DNA from: an uncultured Eubacterium sp. | GTDB taxonomy: Bacteria; Bacillota; Clostridia; Oscillospirales; Acutalibacteraceae | Length of the DNA: 64,000 nt | Direction: 5' to 3' | Assembly (NCBI GenBank): GCA_905233545.1 | Contig: CAJOEV010000003.1 | Coordinates: forward strand, 1-64,000 | In this document: in pieces, positions 1 through 7,338 of the stretch | Layout: every line of letters starts with the position of its first letter | How positions within the stretch are numbered: position 1 is the first letter of the stretch | The notes under the pieces: model-generated | Told to the model about the DNA's origin: nothing | The model's database searches: none | Seen by the model: the letters and a program-made list of their open reading frames with translations, nothing else | Made by a program: the position numbers and the translations under genes

Positions 1-1
1 T

Positions 2-172
2 TTTATGCTGAACTTTGCAGGTGATGAATTTGATATGATGATTTCGGTATCGCCGCGTACGCTGATAATAAGCTCGGCAATCACGCTCGGCGTATCAATT
101 CTCGTCAGCTTCCTGTTCAGAAGAAAGATAAACAAACTTAATATGGTCGAAGCCCTCAAAGGCGTAGAATAA
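2..172 (+). CDS. ABC transporter permease, FtsX-like family (C-terminal end only)
   Basis: The window opens inside this gene; the last 56 codons are present. They read as a transmembrane segment (roughly RTLIISSAITLGVSILVSFLF) followed by a short basic cytoplasmic tail ending in NKLNMVEALKGVE. A final helix with the tail motif K-L/I-N-x-V-E-A-L-K is characteristic of FtsX/MacB-type permeases, in which it closes the permease domain. Such proteins pair with an ABC ATPase for lipoprotein release, peptide export or antimicrobial resistance; the substrate cannot be inferred. The gene ends in TAA and is followed by a hairpin terminator. Confidence 0.75.
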   Translation, partial: FMLNFAGDEFDMMISVSPRTLIISSAITLGVSILVSFLFRRKINKLNMVEALKGVE

Positions 173-177
173 TAATC

Positions 178-210
178 AAGGCAACAGTTCATCCGTTGCC
201 TTTACTTTTG
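178..210 (+). terminator. Terminator of the FtsX-like permease gene
   Basis: AAGGCAAC (178-185) pairs with GTTGCCTT (195-202), followed by a T-rich tail. The right arm also contains the -35 box of the next promoter, so the two signals share DNA. Confidence 0.7.
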
Positions 211-224
211 CCATGTGATATAAT
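196..224 (+). promoter_or_regulatory. Sigma-A promoter for the ferritin-like gene
   Basis: TTGCCT (196-201), a 17-base spacer and a perfect TATAAT (219-224). The start codon is about 30 bases downstream. The -35 lies inside the upstream terminator stem. Confidence 0.7.
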
Positions 225-255
225 GAAACATACAAACAATTAAGGAGTGATATAA

Positions 256-639
256 TTGAACGATAAAGAAATGAAAATCCTGATCAAGTCGCAGCAGGGC
301 GAACTTGACGCAGTGCTTATGTATAAAGCACTTGCCGAGGTTGTAAAAGATGAGAAGGACAAAGAAACGTTCCTTCAGCTTGCGGCAGAGGAAGGTCATC
401 ACGCTTCCGTATTCAAAGGTCTAACGGATAAAACACTTACGCCCAAAAAGACGCTCGCAACGATACTGCCTATAATGTACAAATTGCTCGGTAAGAAACG
501 TTTATACCCGATTATTGCTAAAGGCGAGTATAATGCGGTTAATACATATCAGCCCATAGCTGATGCGTTCCCTGAAGTTGAAAGTGTAAAGAATGACGAA
601 CACCGCCACGGCGATACTGTTATGGAATTACTCAAATAG
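256..639 (+). CDS. Ferritin-like / rubrerythrin-family diiron protein
   Basis: A 127-residue four-helix protein. The second helix carries an E-E-x-x-H motif (AAEEGHH near residues 44-50) and the last helix D-E-H-x-H (near 113-118). Helices 1 and 3 supply the other acidic ligands (GELD, KGEYN). This pattern is the diiron site of the ferritin-like/rubrerythrin superfamily; there is no C-terminal rubredoxin domain. Such proteins serve in peroxide reduction or iron handling in anaerobes. The middle carries a hydrophobic and basic stretch (ILPIMYKLLGKKR) seen in the subgroup related to VIT1-type N-terminal domains. I chose the TTG at 256 because AAGGAG sits 8 bases upstream; the next ATG is internal. 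It is monocistronic, between its own promoter and a strong terminator. Confidence 0.75.
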   Translation: MNDKEMKILIKSQQGELDAVLMYKALAEVVKDEKDKETFLQLAAEEGHHASVFKGLTDKTLTPKKTLATILPIMYKLLGKKRLYPIIAKGEYNAVNTYQPIADAFPEVESVKNDEHRHGDTVMELLK

Positions 640-645
640 CAAAAC

Positions 646-676
646 AAGCAAGGAGTGAAATCTCCTTGCTTTTTTG
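646..676 (+). terminator. Strong intrinsic terminator of the ferritin-like gene
   Basis: AAGCAAGGAG (646-655) pairs perfectly with CTCCTTGCTT (662-671) around a six-base loop, followed by a run of T. Confidence 0.9.
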
Positions 677-1099
677 CTACCCATATACAAAAAGCTTTTC
701 GGCTCCGCGCCGAAGGATGTGCAGGCGGCAGTTCAGGACAAGCCCGAGCGCTTTAAGGGCGCAAAAACAATAGGCGGAGTGCTTCTCGGCGTCAGTCTTT
801 GCGGTTGTGCGTTTGCATTTATTTGCGGAGCGATTAACGGCATACAAAACGGCTTTACGTTTTGGCAGTTCTTTGCAAGGTTTTTAATAATGCTATATCT
901 TTATAAAGCGTTTGATATGGTTTGCTTTGACTGGCTATTGCTTACGAAATCGCATTTCTTTCAGCACTATTTTCCGGAAATTGAGGGCTGCGAAAGCCTT
1001 AAAAAATACGGCTTTAATCTGAAATCACAAATTGCAAAGCTGATTGCATTTCCGTTTGTATCGCTGCTTGCGGCGTGGATTTGCACAATGGTTGTATAG
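674..1099 (+). pseudogene. 5'-truncated membrane protein remnant (or very weakly started small membrane protein)
   Basis: An open frame of about 141 codons codes for a protein with two or three hydrophobic segments (GVLLGVSLCGCAFAFICG; FFARFLIMLYLYK; AFPFVSLLAAWICTMVV) and a conserved-looking middle (FDWLLLTKSHFFQHYFPEIEG). The only candidate start near its beginning is a TTG inside the T-run of the preceding terminator, and no ribosome site precedes it. The frame is closed by a stop at 656-658. Residues just after that stop (LLAFLLP) look like the end of a membrane helix, so the natural N-terminus, probably a first transmembrane segment, seems to have been lost. The family is not recognised. 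It could instead start at the internal GTG near 719, also without a ribosome site. Confidence 0.4.
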
Positions 1100-1179
1100 C
1101 AAAAACCAAAAAGGCAACTACACAAGAAGCCAAATCTGAGCGTGATTTTTTCGTTCACAAAATATTTTTAAAAAAAGTG

Positions 1180-1206
1180 TTGACAAATTGCACTTTTGGG
1201 TATAAT
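1180..1206 (+). promoter_or_regulatory. Sigma-A promoter of the hrcA-grpE-dnaK-dnaJ operon
   Basis: TTGACA (1180-1185) and TATAAT (1201-1206) with a short 15-base spacer; an overlapping TAATAT at 1203-1208 gives 17. The CIRCE operator follows, so the start site should lie at or inside it. Confidence 0.8.
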
Positions 1207-1217
1207 ATACTCATAGA

Positions 1218-1244
1218 TTAGCACTCTGGTATCGAGAGTGCTAA
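1218..1244 (+). promoter_or_regulatory. CIRCE operator (HrcA binding site)
   Basis: TTAGCACTC (1218-1226), nine bases, GAGTGCTAA (1236-1244): a perfect match to the CIRCE inverted repeat. It lies directly downstream of the promoter and upstream of hrcA, so HrcA should repress its own operon and release it on heat shock, when GroE is titrated by unfolded protein. Confidence 0.97.
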
Positions 1245-1270
1245 TAAGTGAAACGGAAGGAGGAACAGTG

Positions 1271-2314
1271 ATGATTGGCGAGAGACGCGAAGCCATTTTA
1301 GGTTTGATAATAGATTACTATATCAAAACAGGCGAGCCCCTCGGTTCAAAAACGCTCTGTTCAATGCTCCCGTATTCAATAAGTTCTGCAACAATCAGAA
1401 ACGAAATGGCGTTTTTAACCTCAATCGGATTTCTTGAGCAGAGACACACAAGCGGCGGAAGAGTGCCGACAAAAAAGGCATATCGGTATTATGTTGATAA
1501 TATGATTAATTCCGAGGCGCTTTCGGCATACGAAATGCAGAAGATTGACGAGGTTCTCAGCATAAATGCTTCCGACCCCGAAAGACTGCTTTCAAGTGCA
1601 GCCGAGCTCTTATCCGAACTTACAGGATGCGCGTCGTTCTTTTCAAGCATCAAAGATAAGTACGACTGCATTCAGGGAATAGAGCTGATTCCCGCAGGGA
1701 ATAATAAAGCAATGCTTGTTATGCTCTCACTCGGAGGAAAAATCAAATCCTCCGTTTGCACGGTTAACTGCGTTATTGATGATGAATTCAAAGAGCTTTT
1801 CTACAAGATAACAAAGGAAAGATTCATCGGAACGGCGCTGGGTGATATTGATTTAAGCTTCATACAAAGCACTGTACCGCTTCTCGGCGCAAGAGTTTTT
1901 GATATGCTTCCGATACTTTCAACGCTCTGCTCACTGTGCAGGGAGGCGTCAAACGGAACGCTTTCGGTTTTCGGCGAAACAAAGCTCTTATCTCAGACGG
2001 AACTCGGAAACAGCGTATACAATCTTCTTGTTTTTCTTGCACAAAAGGAAAAGCTTGAATATCTCTTAACGGAGTTCGCAAAATCAAAAACGCCCTCGGC
2101 GCTGCTTATCGGAGATGAAAATCCGATTTACGAGCTGAGAGACACGGTTATGGCTGTTCAGAAATTTAACTACAATAATAATCAGACGGCAACTCTCGGA
2201 ATTATCGGTTCACTCAGAATTAACTACAGAGAGATTTTGCCGCGGGTTGATTATATAATGAAAACCGTTTCGGCATATCTTTCGCCGAAAGCAAGGGAGG
2301 CGCAATATGAGTAA
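1271..2314 (+). CDS. hrcA: Heat-inducible transcription repressor HrcA
   Basis: A 347-residue protein with the HrcA layout. An N-terminal winged helix (MIGERREAILGLIIDYYIKTGEPLGS and SSATIRNEMAFL, with EQRHTSGGRVPT in the linker) is followed by a GAF-like regulatory region and the conserved end SLRINYREILPRVDYI. I start it at ATG 1271, seven bases after AAGGAGG (1257-1263), not at the upstream in-frame GTG at 1238, which falls inside CIRCE. It represses the class I heat-shock genes through the CIRCE site just upstream. It overlaps grpE by 8 bases, so the two are translationally coupled. Confidence 0.95.
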   Translation: MIGERREAILGLIIDYYIKTGEPLGSKTLCSMLPYSISSATIRNEMAFLTSIGFLEQRHTSGGRVPTKKAYRYYVDNMINSEALSAYEMQKIDEVLSINASDPERLLSSAAELLSELTGCASFFSSIKDKYDCIQGIELIPAGNNKAMLVMLSLGGKIKSSVCTVNCVIDDEFKELFYKITKERFIGTALGDIDLSFIQSTVPLLGARVFDMLPILSTLCSLCREASNGTLSVFGETKLLSQTELGNSVYNLLVFLAQKEKLEYLLTEFAKSKTPSALLIGDENPIYELRDTVMAVQKFNYNNNQTATLGIIGSLRINYREILPRVDYIMKTVSAYLSPKAREAQYE

Positions 2315-2822
2315 GAAAGAAAAAGAAGTGAATGAAGAGGTTTTGGAAGAAGAGGTTAAGGAAACTGAAACCGAAAAGGAAGACGAAACCTCATCCCTTG
2401 AAGCTCAGCTTAAGGATACAAAGGACCAGCTTCTTAGAACTGCCGCTGAATATGCAAATTTCAGAGCGCGCAGTGCAAAGGAAAAGGAACAGACCTATTC
2501 AAACGCAAAGGGAAATGTTGTAAGCGAAATACTTCCTGCAATAGACAATCTCGAAAGAGCGCTCTCTCAGGAAAATTCCGATTACGAATCCTTGAAAAAA
2601 GGCGTTCAGATGACCCTCGACGGACTTATGGCTTCTCTTGAGAAGCTCGGCGTTGAGCAATACGGCGAAAGCGGAGATGCTTTTGACCCGAATTACCACA
2701 ACGCAGTTATGCATGTTGAGGATGAAAGCCTCGGTGAAAATGTTATAACAGATGTTTTCCAGAAGGGCTACAGAATAAGCGACAGGGTTATCAGACCCGC
2801 GATGGTTAAAACCGCTAATTAA
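2307..2822 (+). CDS. grpE: Nucleotide exchange factor GrpE
   Basis: A 171-residue protein. A highly acidic, disordered N-terminus of about 30 residues is followed by a long coiled coil (about 30-90). The C-terminal beta domain carries the GrpE signature (AFDPNYHNAVMHVEDESLGENVITDV and KGYRISDRVIRPAMVKTA). It dimerises and releases ADP from DnaK. It begins inside the hrcA stop region (8-base overlap) and precedes dnaK by 214 bases, an unusually long and structured gap for this operon. Confidence 0.95.
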   Translation: MSKKEKEVNEEVLEEEVKETETEKEDETSSLEAQLKDTKDQLLRTAAEYANFRARSAKEKEQTYSNAKGNVVSEILPAIDNLERALSQENSDYESLKKGVQMTLDGLMASLEKLGVEQYGESGDAFDPNYHNAVMHVEDESLGENVITDVFQKGYRISDRVIRPAMVKTAN

Positions 2823-2867
2823 TGACGAAAGTCATTTATTATAAACAAATAACAAACTATATCACAT

Positions 2868-3036
2868 AAAGGAGATAAATAGTGTGAAAACACTATTGAT
2901 TATATTGCCCGCTCAGTTTGCCGAAAACGGCAACGAGCGATGGCTAAATTCACATTTACGCCTTGTCTGCCCAGCAAGGAAATACGCACAATGTGAAAAA
3001 ATTTAATTATTGGGCAGAAAGGCTATGTGAATTATT
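2868..3036 (+). promoter_or_regulatory. Structured dnaK leader (candidate RNA thermometer or translational switch)
   Basis: Between grpE and dnaK the RNA can fold into three elements. (1) A hairpin UAGUGU-GAAA-ACACUA at 2880-2895. (2) A long hairpin at 2907-2944 (GCC/GGC, CGCTC/GAGCG, then TTGCCG-AAAA-CGGCAA). (3) A long-range helix joining 2947-2973 to 3011-3033: AATTCACAT with ATGTGAATT, CCTT with AAGG, TCTGCCCA with TGGGCAGA. The last helix buries AAAGG (3018-3022), the only ribosome site before the dnaK ATG at 3037. An alternative pairing, TCACATT (2950-2956) with AATGTGA (2990-2996), would break the outer part of that helix. Inference: a heat- or translation-responsive switch on dnaK. 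I cannot say whether it matches a known RNA family. Confidence 0.6.
2884..3006 (+). CDS. Possible 40-residue leader peptide upstream of dnaK
   Basis: A GTG start at 2884 lies 9 bases after a good ribosome site AAAGGAG (2868-2874) and opens a 40-codon frame ending in TAA at 3004-3006. The peptide begins VKTLLIILPAQFAENG and has no recognisable domain. Its start lies in the first leader hairpin and its stop lies in the loop of the long-range helix that masks the dnaK ribosome site. Ribosomes finishing this frame would therefore unwind that helix, which would couple leader translation to dnaK translation. It may instead be a chance frame inside a structured RNA. Confidence 0.35.
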   Translation: MKTLLIILPAQFAENGNERWLNSHLRLVCPARKYAQCEKI

Positions 3037-4860
3037 ATGGGAAAGATTATTGGTATTGACTTAGGTACAACAAACAGCTGTGTTTCAGTTATCGAAGGCG
3101 GCGAGCCCGTTGTTATAACCAACGCAGAAGGCGCAAGAACAACACCGTCAGTTGTTGCATTCACAAAGGACGGCGAAAGAATGGTGGGAGCTGTGGCAAA
3201 GCGCCAGGCAATCACAAATCCCGATAAAACCATTTCTTCAATCAAAAGACATATGGGTTCCGACTATAAGGTAAATATAGACGGAAAGGCATTCACACCC
3301 CAGGAAATCAGCTCAATCATTCTTCAGAAGCTTAAGAGCGACGCAGAGGCTTATCTCGGCGAAACAGTAACAGAGGCAGTTATCACTGTTCCTGCATATT
3401 TCACCGACTCACAGCGTCAGGCAACAAAGGACGCAGGTAAGATTGCAGGTCTTGATGTTAAGAGAATCATCAACGAGCCCACAGCAGCTGCTCTTGCATT
3501 CGGAATTGATAAAGAGGAAGACCAGAAGGTTATGGTTTACGACCTCGGCGGCGGAACTTTCGACGTTTCAATCATCGAAATGGGCGACGGCGTTCAGGAA
3601 GTTCTTGCAACAGCAGGTAACAACCGTCTCGGCGGTGACGACTTCGATAAGAAGATTATGGATTGGCTTGTTGCAGATTTCAAGGCTCAGAACGGAATTG
3701 ACCTTTCAACAGATAAAATGGCTATGCAGAGAATTAAGGAAGCTGCAGAAAAGGCAAAGATTGACCTTTCGGGTATGACAACTGCCCAGATTTCACTTCC
3801 GTTCATCACTGCAGACGCAACAGGTCCCAAGCACCTTGAAACAACACTTACAAGAGCTAAGTTCAACGAGATGACAGCTGACCTTGTTGAAGCAACAATG
3901 GGTCCTGTTCGCCAGGCAATGAGCGACTCAGGTCTTTCAATGAATGAAATCGACAAGATTCTTCTTGTCGGCGGTTCAACCCGTATTCCCGCAGTTCAGG
4001 ATGCAATCAAAAACTTCTCAAAGAAAGAACCCTTTAAGGGAATCAACCCGGATGAATGTGTTGCAATGGGCGCTGCTCTTCAGGGCGGTGTTCTCGGCGG
4101 CGACGTTAAGGGACTCCTTCTTCTCGATGTTACTCCTCTTTCACTCGGTATCGAAACAATGGGCGGAGTAAACACGGTTATCATTGAGAGAAACACAACT
4201 ATTCCGACTAAGAAGTCACAGATTTTCTCAACTGCAGCAGACAATCAGACCTCTGTTGAGGTTCATGTTCTCCAGGGTGAGCGTCAGTTTGCAAAGGACA
4301 ACAAAACTCTCGGTATGTTCCACCTCGATGGAATTCTTCCTGCAAGAAGAGGCGTTCCGCAGATTGAAGTTACCTTTGATATCGACGCAAACGGCATTGT
4401 TCATGTTTCTGCTAAGGACCTCGGAACAGGCAAGGAACAGCAGATTTCAATTACCGCTTCCTCAAATATGAGCAAGGATGATATTGAAAAAGCTGTCCGC
4501 GAAGCTGAGCAGTTTGCAGAAGAGGATAAGAAGAAGAGAGATGCTGTTGACCTCAGAAACAACGCAGACCAGATGGTTTATCAGACCGAAAAGATGCTTT
4601 CAGAGGACGGAGACAAATTCTCTGCAGACGATAAGGCAGCTCTCGAAACAAAGGTTGCAGCTCTTAAGGAAGCTCTCAAGGGCGACGATACAGATGCAAT
4701 CAAGGCAACTCAGGAGGATTTGACAAACAAGTTCTATGAGGTATCCCAGAAGCTCTATGAAGCAGCTCAGGCTGCTCAGGGCGCACAGGCTGACCCGACT
4801 CAGGGCGCACAGCAAACTGACGACGGATATACTGATTATACTGAGGTTGACGAGAACTAA
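3037..4860 (+). CDS. dnaK: Chaperone protein DnaK (Hsp70)
   Basis: A 607-residue Hsp70. The N-terminal actin-like ATPase domain shows [14 protein letters not shown] (about 5-18), the connect motif region [13 protein letters not shown] (about 168-180) and [14 protein letters not shown] (about 310-323). The linker [20 protein letters not shown] leads into the beta-sandwich substrate domain, then the helical lid and a Gln/Ala-rich tail ending [10 protein letters not shown]. With GrpE and DnaJ it folds and refolds cytosolic proteins in an ATP cycle. The start is ATG 3037; its ribosome site AAAGG is 14 bases away and is predicted to be base-paired in the leader. Confidence 0.97.
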   Translation: MGKIIGIDLGTTNSCVSVIEGGEPVVITNAEGARTTPSVVAFTKDGERMVGAVAKRQAITNPDKTISSIKRHMGSDYKVNIDGKAFTPQEISSIILQKLKSDAEAYLGETVTEAVITVPAYFTDSQRQATKDAGKIAGLDVKRIINEPTAAALAFGIDKEEDQKVMVYDLGGGTFDVSIIEMGDGVQEVLATAGNNRLGGDDFDKKIMDWLVADFKAQNGIDLSTDKMAMQRIKEAAEKAKIDLSGMTTAQISLPFITADATGPKHLETTLTRAKFNEMTADLVEATMGPVRQAMSDSGLSMNEIDKILLVGGSTRIPAVQDAIKNFSKKEPFKGINPDECVAMGAALQGGVLGGDVKGLLLLDVTPLSLGIETMGGVNTVIIERNTTIPTKKSQIFSTAADNQTSVEVHVLQGERQFAKDNKTLGMFHLDGILPARRGVPQIEVTFDIDANGIVHVSAKDLGTGKEQQISITASSNMSKDDIEKAVREAEQFAEEDKKKRDAVDLRNNADQMVYQTEKMLSEDGDKFSADDKAALETKVAALKEALKGDDTDAIKATQEDLTNKFYEVSQKLYEAAQAAQGAQADPTQGAQQTDDGYTDYTEVDEN

Positions 4861-4878
4861 TATAGTTTCAATTCCCGG

Positions 4879-4947
4879 GTTTTCGGTTTCTCGATTTGCT
4901 CGGTCAATAAAAAACAAAGGGGAGGGTCTCTGTACCCTCCCGAAAAC
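4879..4947 (+). promoter_or_regulatory. Hairpin in the dnaK-dnaJ gap (processing or attenuation site)
   Basis: GGGAGGGT (4920-4927) pairs with ACCCTCCC (4934-4941). An outer arm TTTTCG (4880-4885) can pair with CGAAAA (4941-4946). No T-run follows, so this is unlikely to be a full terminator. It could protect the upstream mRNA end or lower dnaJ expression relative to dnaK. Confidence 0.5.
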
Positions 4948-4983
4948 TGATTATACATATAACAAACATATTTGGAGGCAAAA

Positions 4984-6141
4984 ATGCCTGAAAACAAACG
5001 CGATTACTATGAAGTTCTCGGTGTAAGCAAGGGAGCTTCGGATGATGAAATAAAAAAAGCATACAGACAAACCGCAAAAAAATACCACCCCGACCTTAAT
5101 CCCGACAACAAGGAAGCGGAGGCAAAATTCAAGGAGTGCAACGAAGCCTACGAGGTTCTTTCAGACCCCGAGAAAAAGGCTCGCTACGACCAATTCGGTT
5201 TTGCAGGCGTTGACCCGAACTACGGTGCAGGTCAGGGCGCAGGTGGCTTCGGCGGAGGCTTTAACGGCTTTGAGGGTGATATTGACCTTGGCGACATCTT
5301 CTCTTCCTTCTTCGGCGGCGGAGGCGGATTCGGAGGCTTCGGCGGCGGAAGAAATCCCAATGCTCCTCAAAGGGGAAGGGATATACAGTCCGCAGTTACA
5401 ATTACCTTTGAAGAGGCTGCAAAGGGATGCAAGAAAACTATTGAAGTTTCAAGAGTTGAGGATTGCTCCCAGTGCCACGGAATAGGTGCAGCAGAGGGAA
5501 CATCGGCAACAAAATGTCCCGAATGTCAGGGCAGGGGTGTTGTTAATGTTCAGCAGAGAACCGCTTTCGGTGTTATGAGCACCCAGAGAACCTGTTCACG
5601 CTGCGGCGGAAAGGGAAAGATTATCGAACATCCCTGCCAGAAATGCAGCGGCAAGGGCAAGGTGCGTAAAAAAGTCAAGGTTGACATTAATATTCCCGCA
5701 GGAATTGATAACCGCCAGGTTGTTAATGTTCGCGGTTACGGCGACAGCGGAATTAACGGCGGACCGAGCGGTGACCTCAGGGTTGTTGTTAATGTCAAGC
5801 CCCATAAGGAATTTGAACGCGAGGATTTCGATATCCTCTACAATAAGCATATCAGCATTGTTGAAGCAGCTCTCGGCGCAGAGGTCAGAGTTCCGACTCT
5901 CGACAATGATATCAAGTATTTCATCCCTGCGGGCACTCAGCCTGGTGATGTGTTCAAGCTTAAGGGCAAGGGCATTCAAAGGCTCAACGGAGTGGGCAAG
6001 GGCGATATGTTCGTTAAGGTTATTGTTGACATTCCCAAGGAGCTTACAAAGGAGCAAAAGGATATATTAATGCAGTTTGATAAATCCTATGTTCCTCCGA
6101 AAAACCAAGGTAAAAAAGGCTTTTTTGACAAGTTTAAATAA
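4984..6141 (+). CDS. dnaJ: Chaperone protein DnaJ (Hsp40)
   Basis: A 385-residue class A J-protein. The J domain (about 1-70) has the invariant HPD in [11 protein letters not shown] Gly/Phe-rich linker (about 78-125) follows. The zinc domain has four CxxCxGxG-type repeats ([32 protein letters not shown]), then the two substrate-binding beta domains and dimerisation end. It delivers clients to DnaK and stimulates its ATPase. The start is ATG 4984, five bases after GGAGG (4974-4978); an in-frame TTG at 4972 overlaps that ribosome site and was rejected. Last gene of the heat-shock operon. Confidence 0.97.
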   Translation: MPENKRDYYEVLGVSKGASDDEIKKAYRQTAKKYHPDLNPDNKEAEAKFKECNEAYEVLSDPEKKARYDQFGFAGVDPNYGAGQGAGGFGGGFNGFEGDIDLGDIFSSFFGGGGGFGGFGGGRNPNAPQRGRDIQSAVTITFEEAAKGCKKTIEVSRVEDCSQCHGIGAAEGTSATKCPECQGRGVVNVQQRTAFGVMSTQRTCSRCGGKGKIIEHPCQKCSGKGKVRKKVKVDINIPAGIDNRQVVNVRGYGDSGINGGPSGDLRVVVNVKPHKEFEREDFDILYNKHISIVEAALGAEVRVPTLDNDIKYFIPAGTQPGDVFKLKGKGIQRLNGVGKGDMFVKVIVDIPKELTKEQKDILMQFDKSYVPPKNQGKKGFFDKFK

Positions 6142-6178
6142 AAAGAAATCCGACTCATTTCGAGTCGGATTTCTTTAT
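6142..6178. terminator. Bidirectional terminator between dnaJ and the esterase gene
   Basis: AAGAAATCCGACTC (6143-6156) pairs with GAGTCGGATTTCTT (6162-6175), with A-runs on the left and T-runs on the right. It serves both converging genes and overlaps the stop codon of the minus-strand gene. Confidence 0.9.
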
Positions 6179-7317
6179 TCTTCGTATTCATCAAATTTAA
6201 GAATAATCATTCTCTGGAAGAAGTCCGTTTCCTTTTCAATAACGTCTTTTCCTGCTGCGTCAAACGGATATAAAACGGAAAAAACATGGGGGAGGGGCTC
6301 TCCGAATTCTTCGCCGTAGTCCTCAAGTTCACATTTTGTTCCGCTTTTGGCAATTTGCTTATAAGCTCTAAGTGTCTGGTCGTGAGCAAGGGAATCGCCG
6401 CTGCTTGTTACAAGGAACGTGGGGGGAAGCTGAGCATATTCAATAATTTCGCTTAAGTCCATAAACTTATATGTTTCTTTCTGCTCATAATCCTTTCCCC
6501 AGAGGATTTTTGTATATATGCTGAACGCTCCGCCGTCCTTCATATATGAAACGGGAGAGGTGAGAACAAGTGCAGTGAGCTCCATTTTCGGATTTACAAC
6601 ATCAAATGTTTTTCTCAGCTCCGCATTCTGAAGCAGAACTGCGGAATAAACTGCAAGCTGACCGCCTGCCGAATCGCCCGTGAGCATTATATTATCCTTA
6701 TCGCATGGATAATTCTTCATATTCTTGCTAATCCATTTAAGAGCATGTGCAACGTCCTGAAGCTGTTCATTAACCGTAACATCGGGAACAAGACGGTAGC
6801 TCATATTGAAAACAACATAGCCCTTTTCGGCAAGCGCAAGGCAGTAGTATTCGTTTAAATCCTTGTCGCCGTACATCCATCCGCCGCCGTGAATATCAAT
6901 AATTACGGGGAGCTTGTCGCTTTTTTTCGTTCCCTTTGGATAGTAAATATCAAGCTGATGATAAATATTGCCGTCGTCTATGTAGGGAACATCTTCAATC
7001 TTATTAAGCGTTTGGGGCGGAGTCTGAACTGCGTGCTTTGCAGCGTCGCCGTCAGCACAGTAGCGCCATACCATCTGCATAATGCGGACAACGGGATTGT
7101 GTCTTATGCCTTTTGCACTGTCGTCCTTGTATTCAACGGTATCCGAAACAACCATTCCGCCGACTGCATATCGGTTTTCATCAGTATCCTTCGCGGGTCT
7201 TGTTACAATATTGATGAAGGCAATTGCCGCAATTGCTATAAAAAGAATTATGCAAACAATAATTATAAGCGCTTTCAGCCAGCCGTTCATCTTTTTTCTT
7301 GTTTTAACCTTTGGCAT
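6175..7317 (-). CDS. Membrane-anchored alpha/beta hydrolase, hormone-sensitive-lipase-like esterase
   Basis: A 380-residue protein. One transmembrane helix near the N-terminus (about 12-33, ALIIIVCIILFIAIAAIAFI) follows a basic start, so the catalytic part should face outward. The hydrolase domain shows the oxyanion-hole motif IDIHGGGW (about 141-148), the nucleophile elbow GDSAGG (about 214-219), a likely acid in SSGDSLAHD and a terminal His in LPHVFS. HGGGW plus GDSAGG is the signature of the HSL/acetyl-esterase (family IV) group; the substrate is not evident. GGAGAG precedes ATG 7317. It lies downstream of murF in the same direction. Confidence 0.85.
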   Translation of the reverse strand: MPKVKTRKKMNGWLKALIIIVCIILFIAIAAIAFINIVTRPAKDTDENRYAVGGMVVSDTVEYKDDSAKGIRHNPVVRIMQMVWRYCADGDAAKHAVQTPPQTLNKIEDVPYIDDGNIYHQLDIYYPKGTKKSDKLPVIIDIHGGGWMYGDKDLNEYYCLALAEKGYVVFNMSYRLVPDVTVNEQLQDVAHALKWISKNMKNYPCDKDNIMLTGDSAGGQLAVYSAVLLQNAELRKTFDVVNPKMELTALVLTSPVSYMKDGGAFSIYTKILWGKDYEQKETYKFMDLSEIIEYAQLPPTFLVTSSGDSLAHDQTLRAYKQIAKSGTKCELEDYGEEFGEPLPHVFSVLYPFDAAGKDVIEKETDFFQRMIILKFDEYEE

Positions 7318-7338
7318 ATTCTCTCTCCGTTCAGTTAT

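Noticed and set aside
1238-1270. hrcA start at GTG 1238
   Set aside because: It lies inside the CIRCE element; the AAGGAGG at 1257-1263 points to ATG 1271.
5161-6070. Long open frames antisense to or out of frame with dnaJ (for example 5596-6057 minus and 5681-6070 plus)
   Set aside because: They mirror the real coding frame, have no ribosome site and low-complexity composition; shadows of dnaJ.
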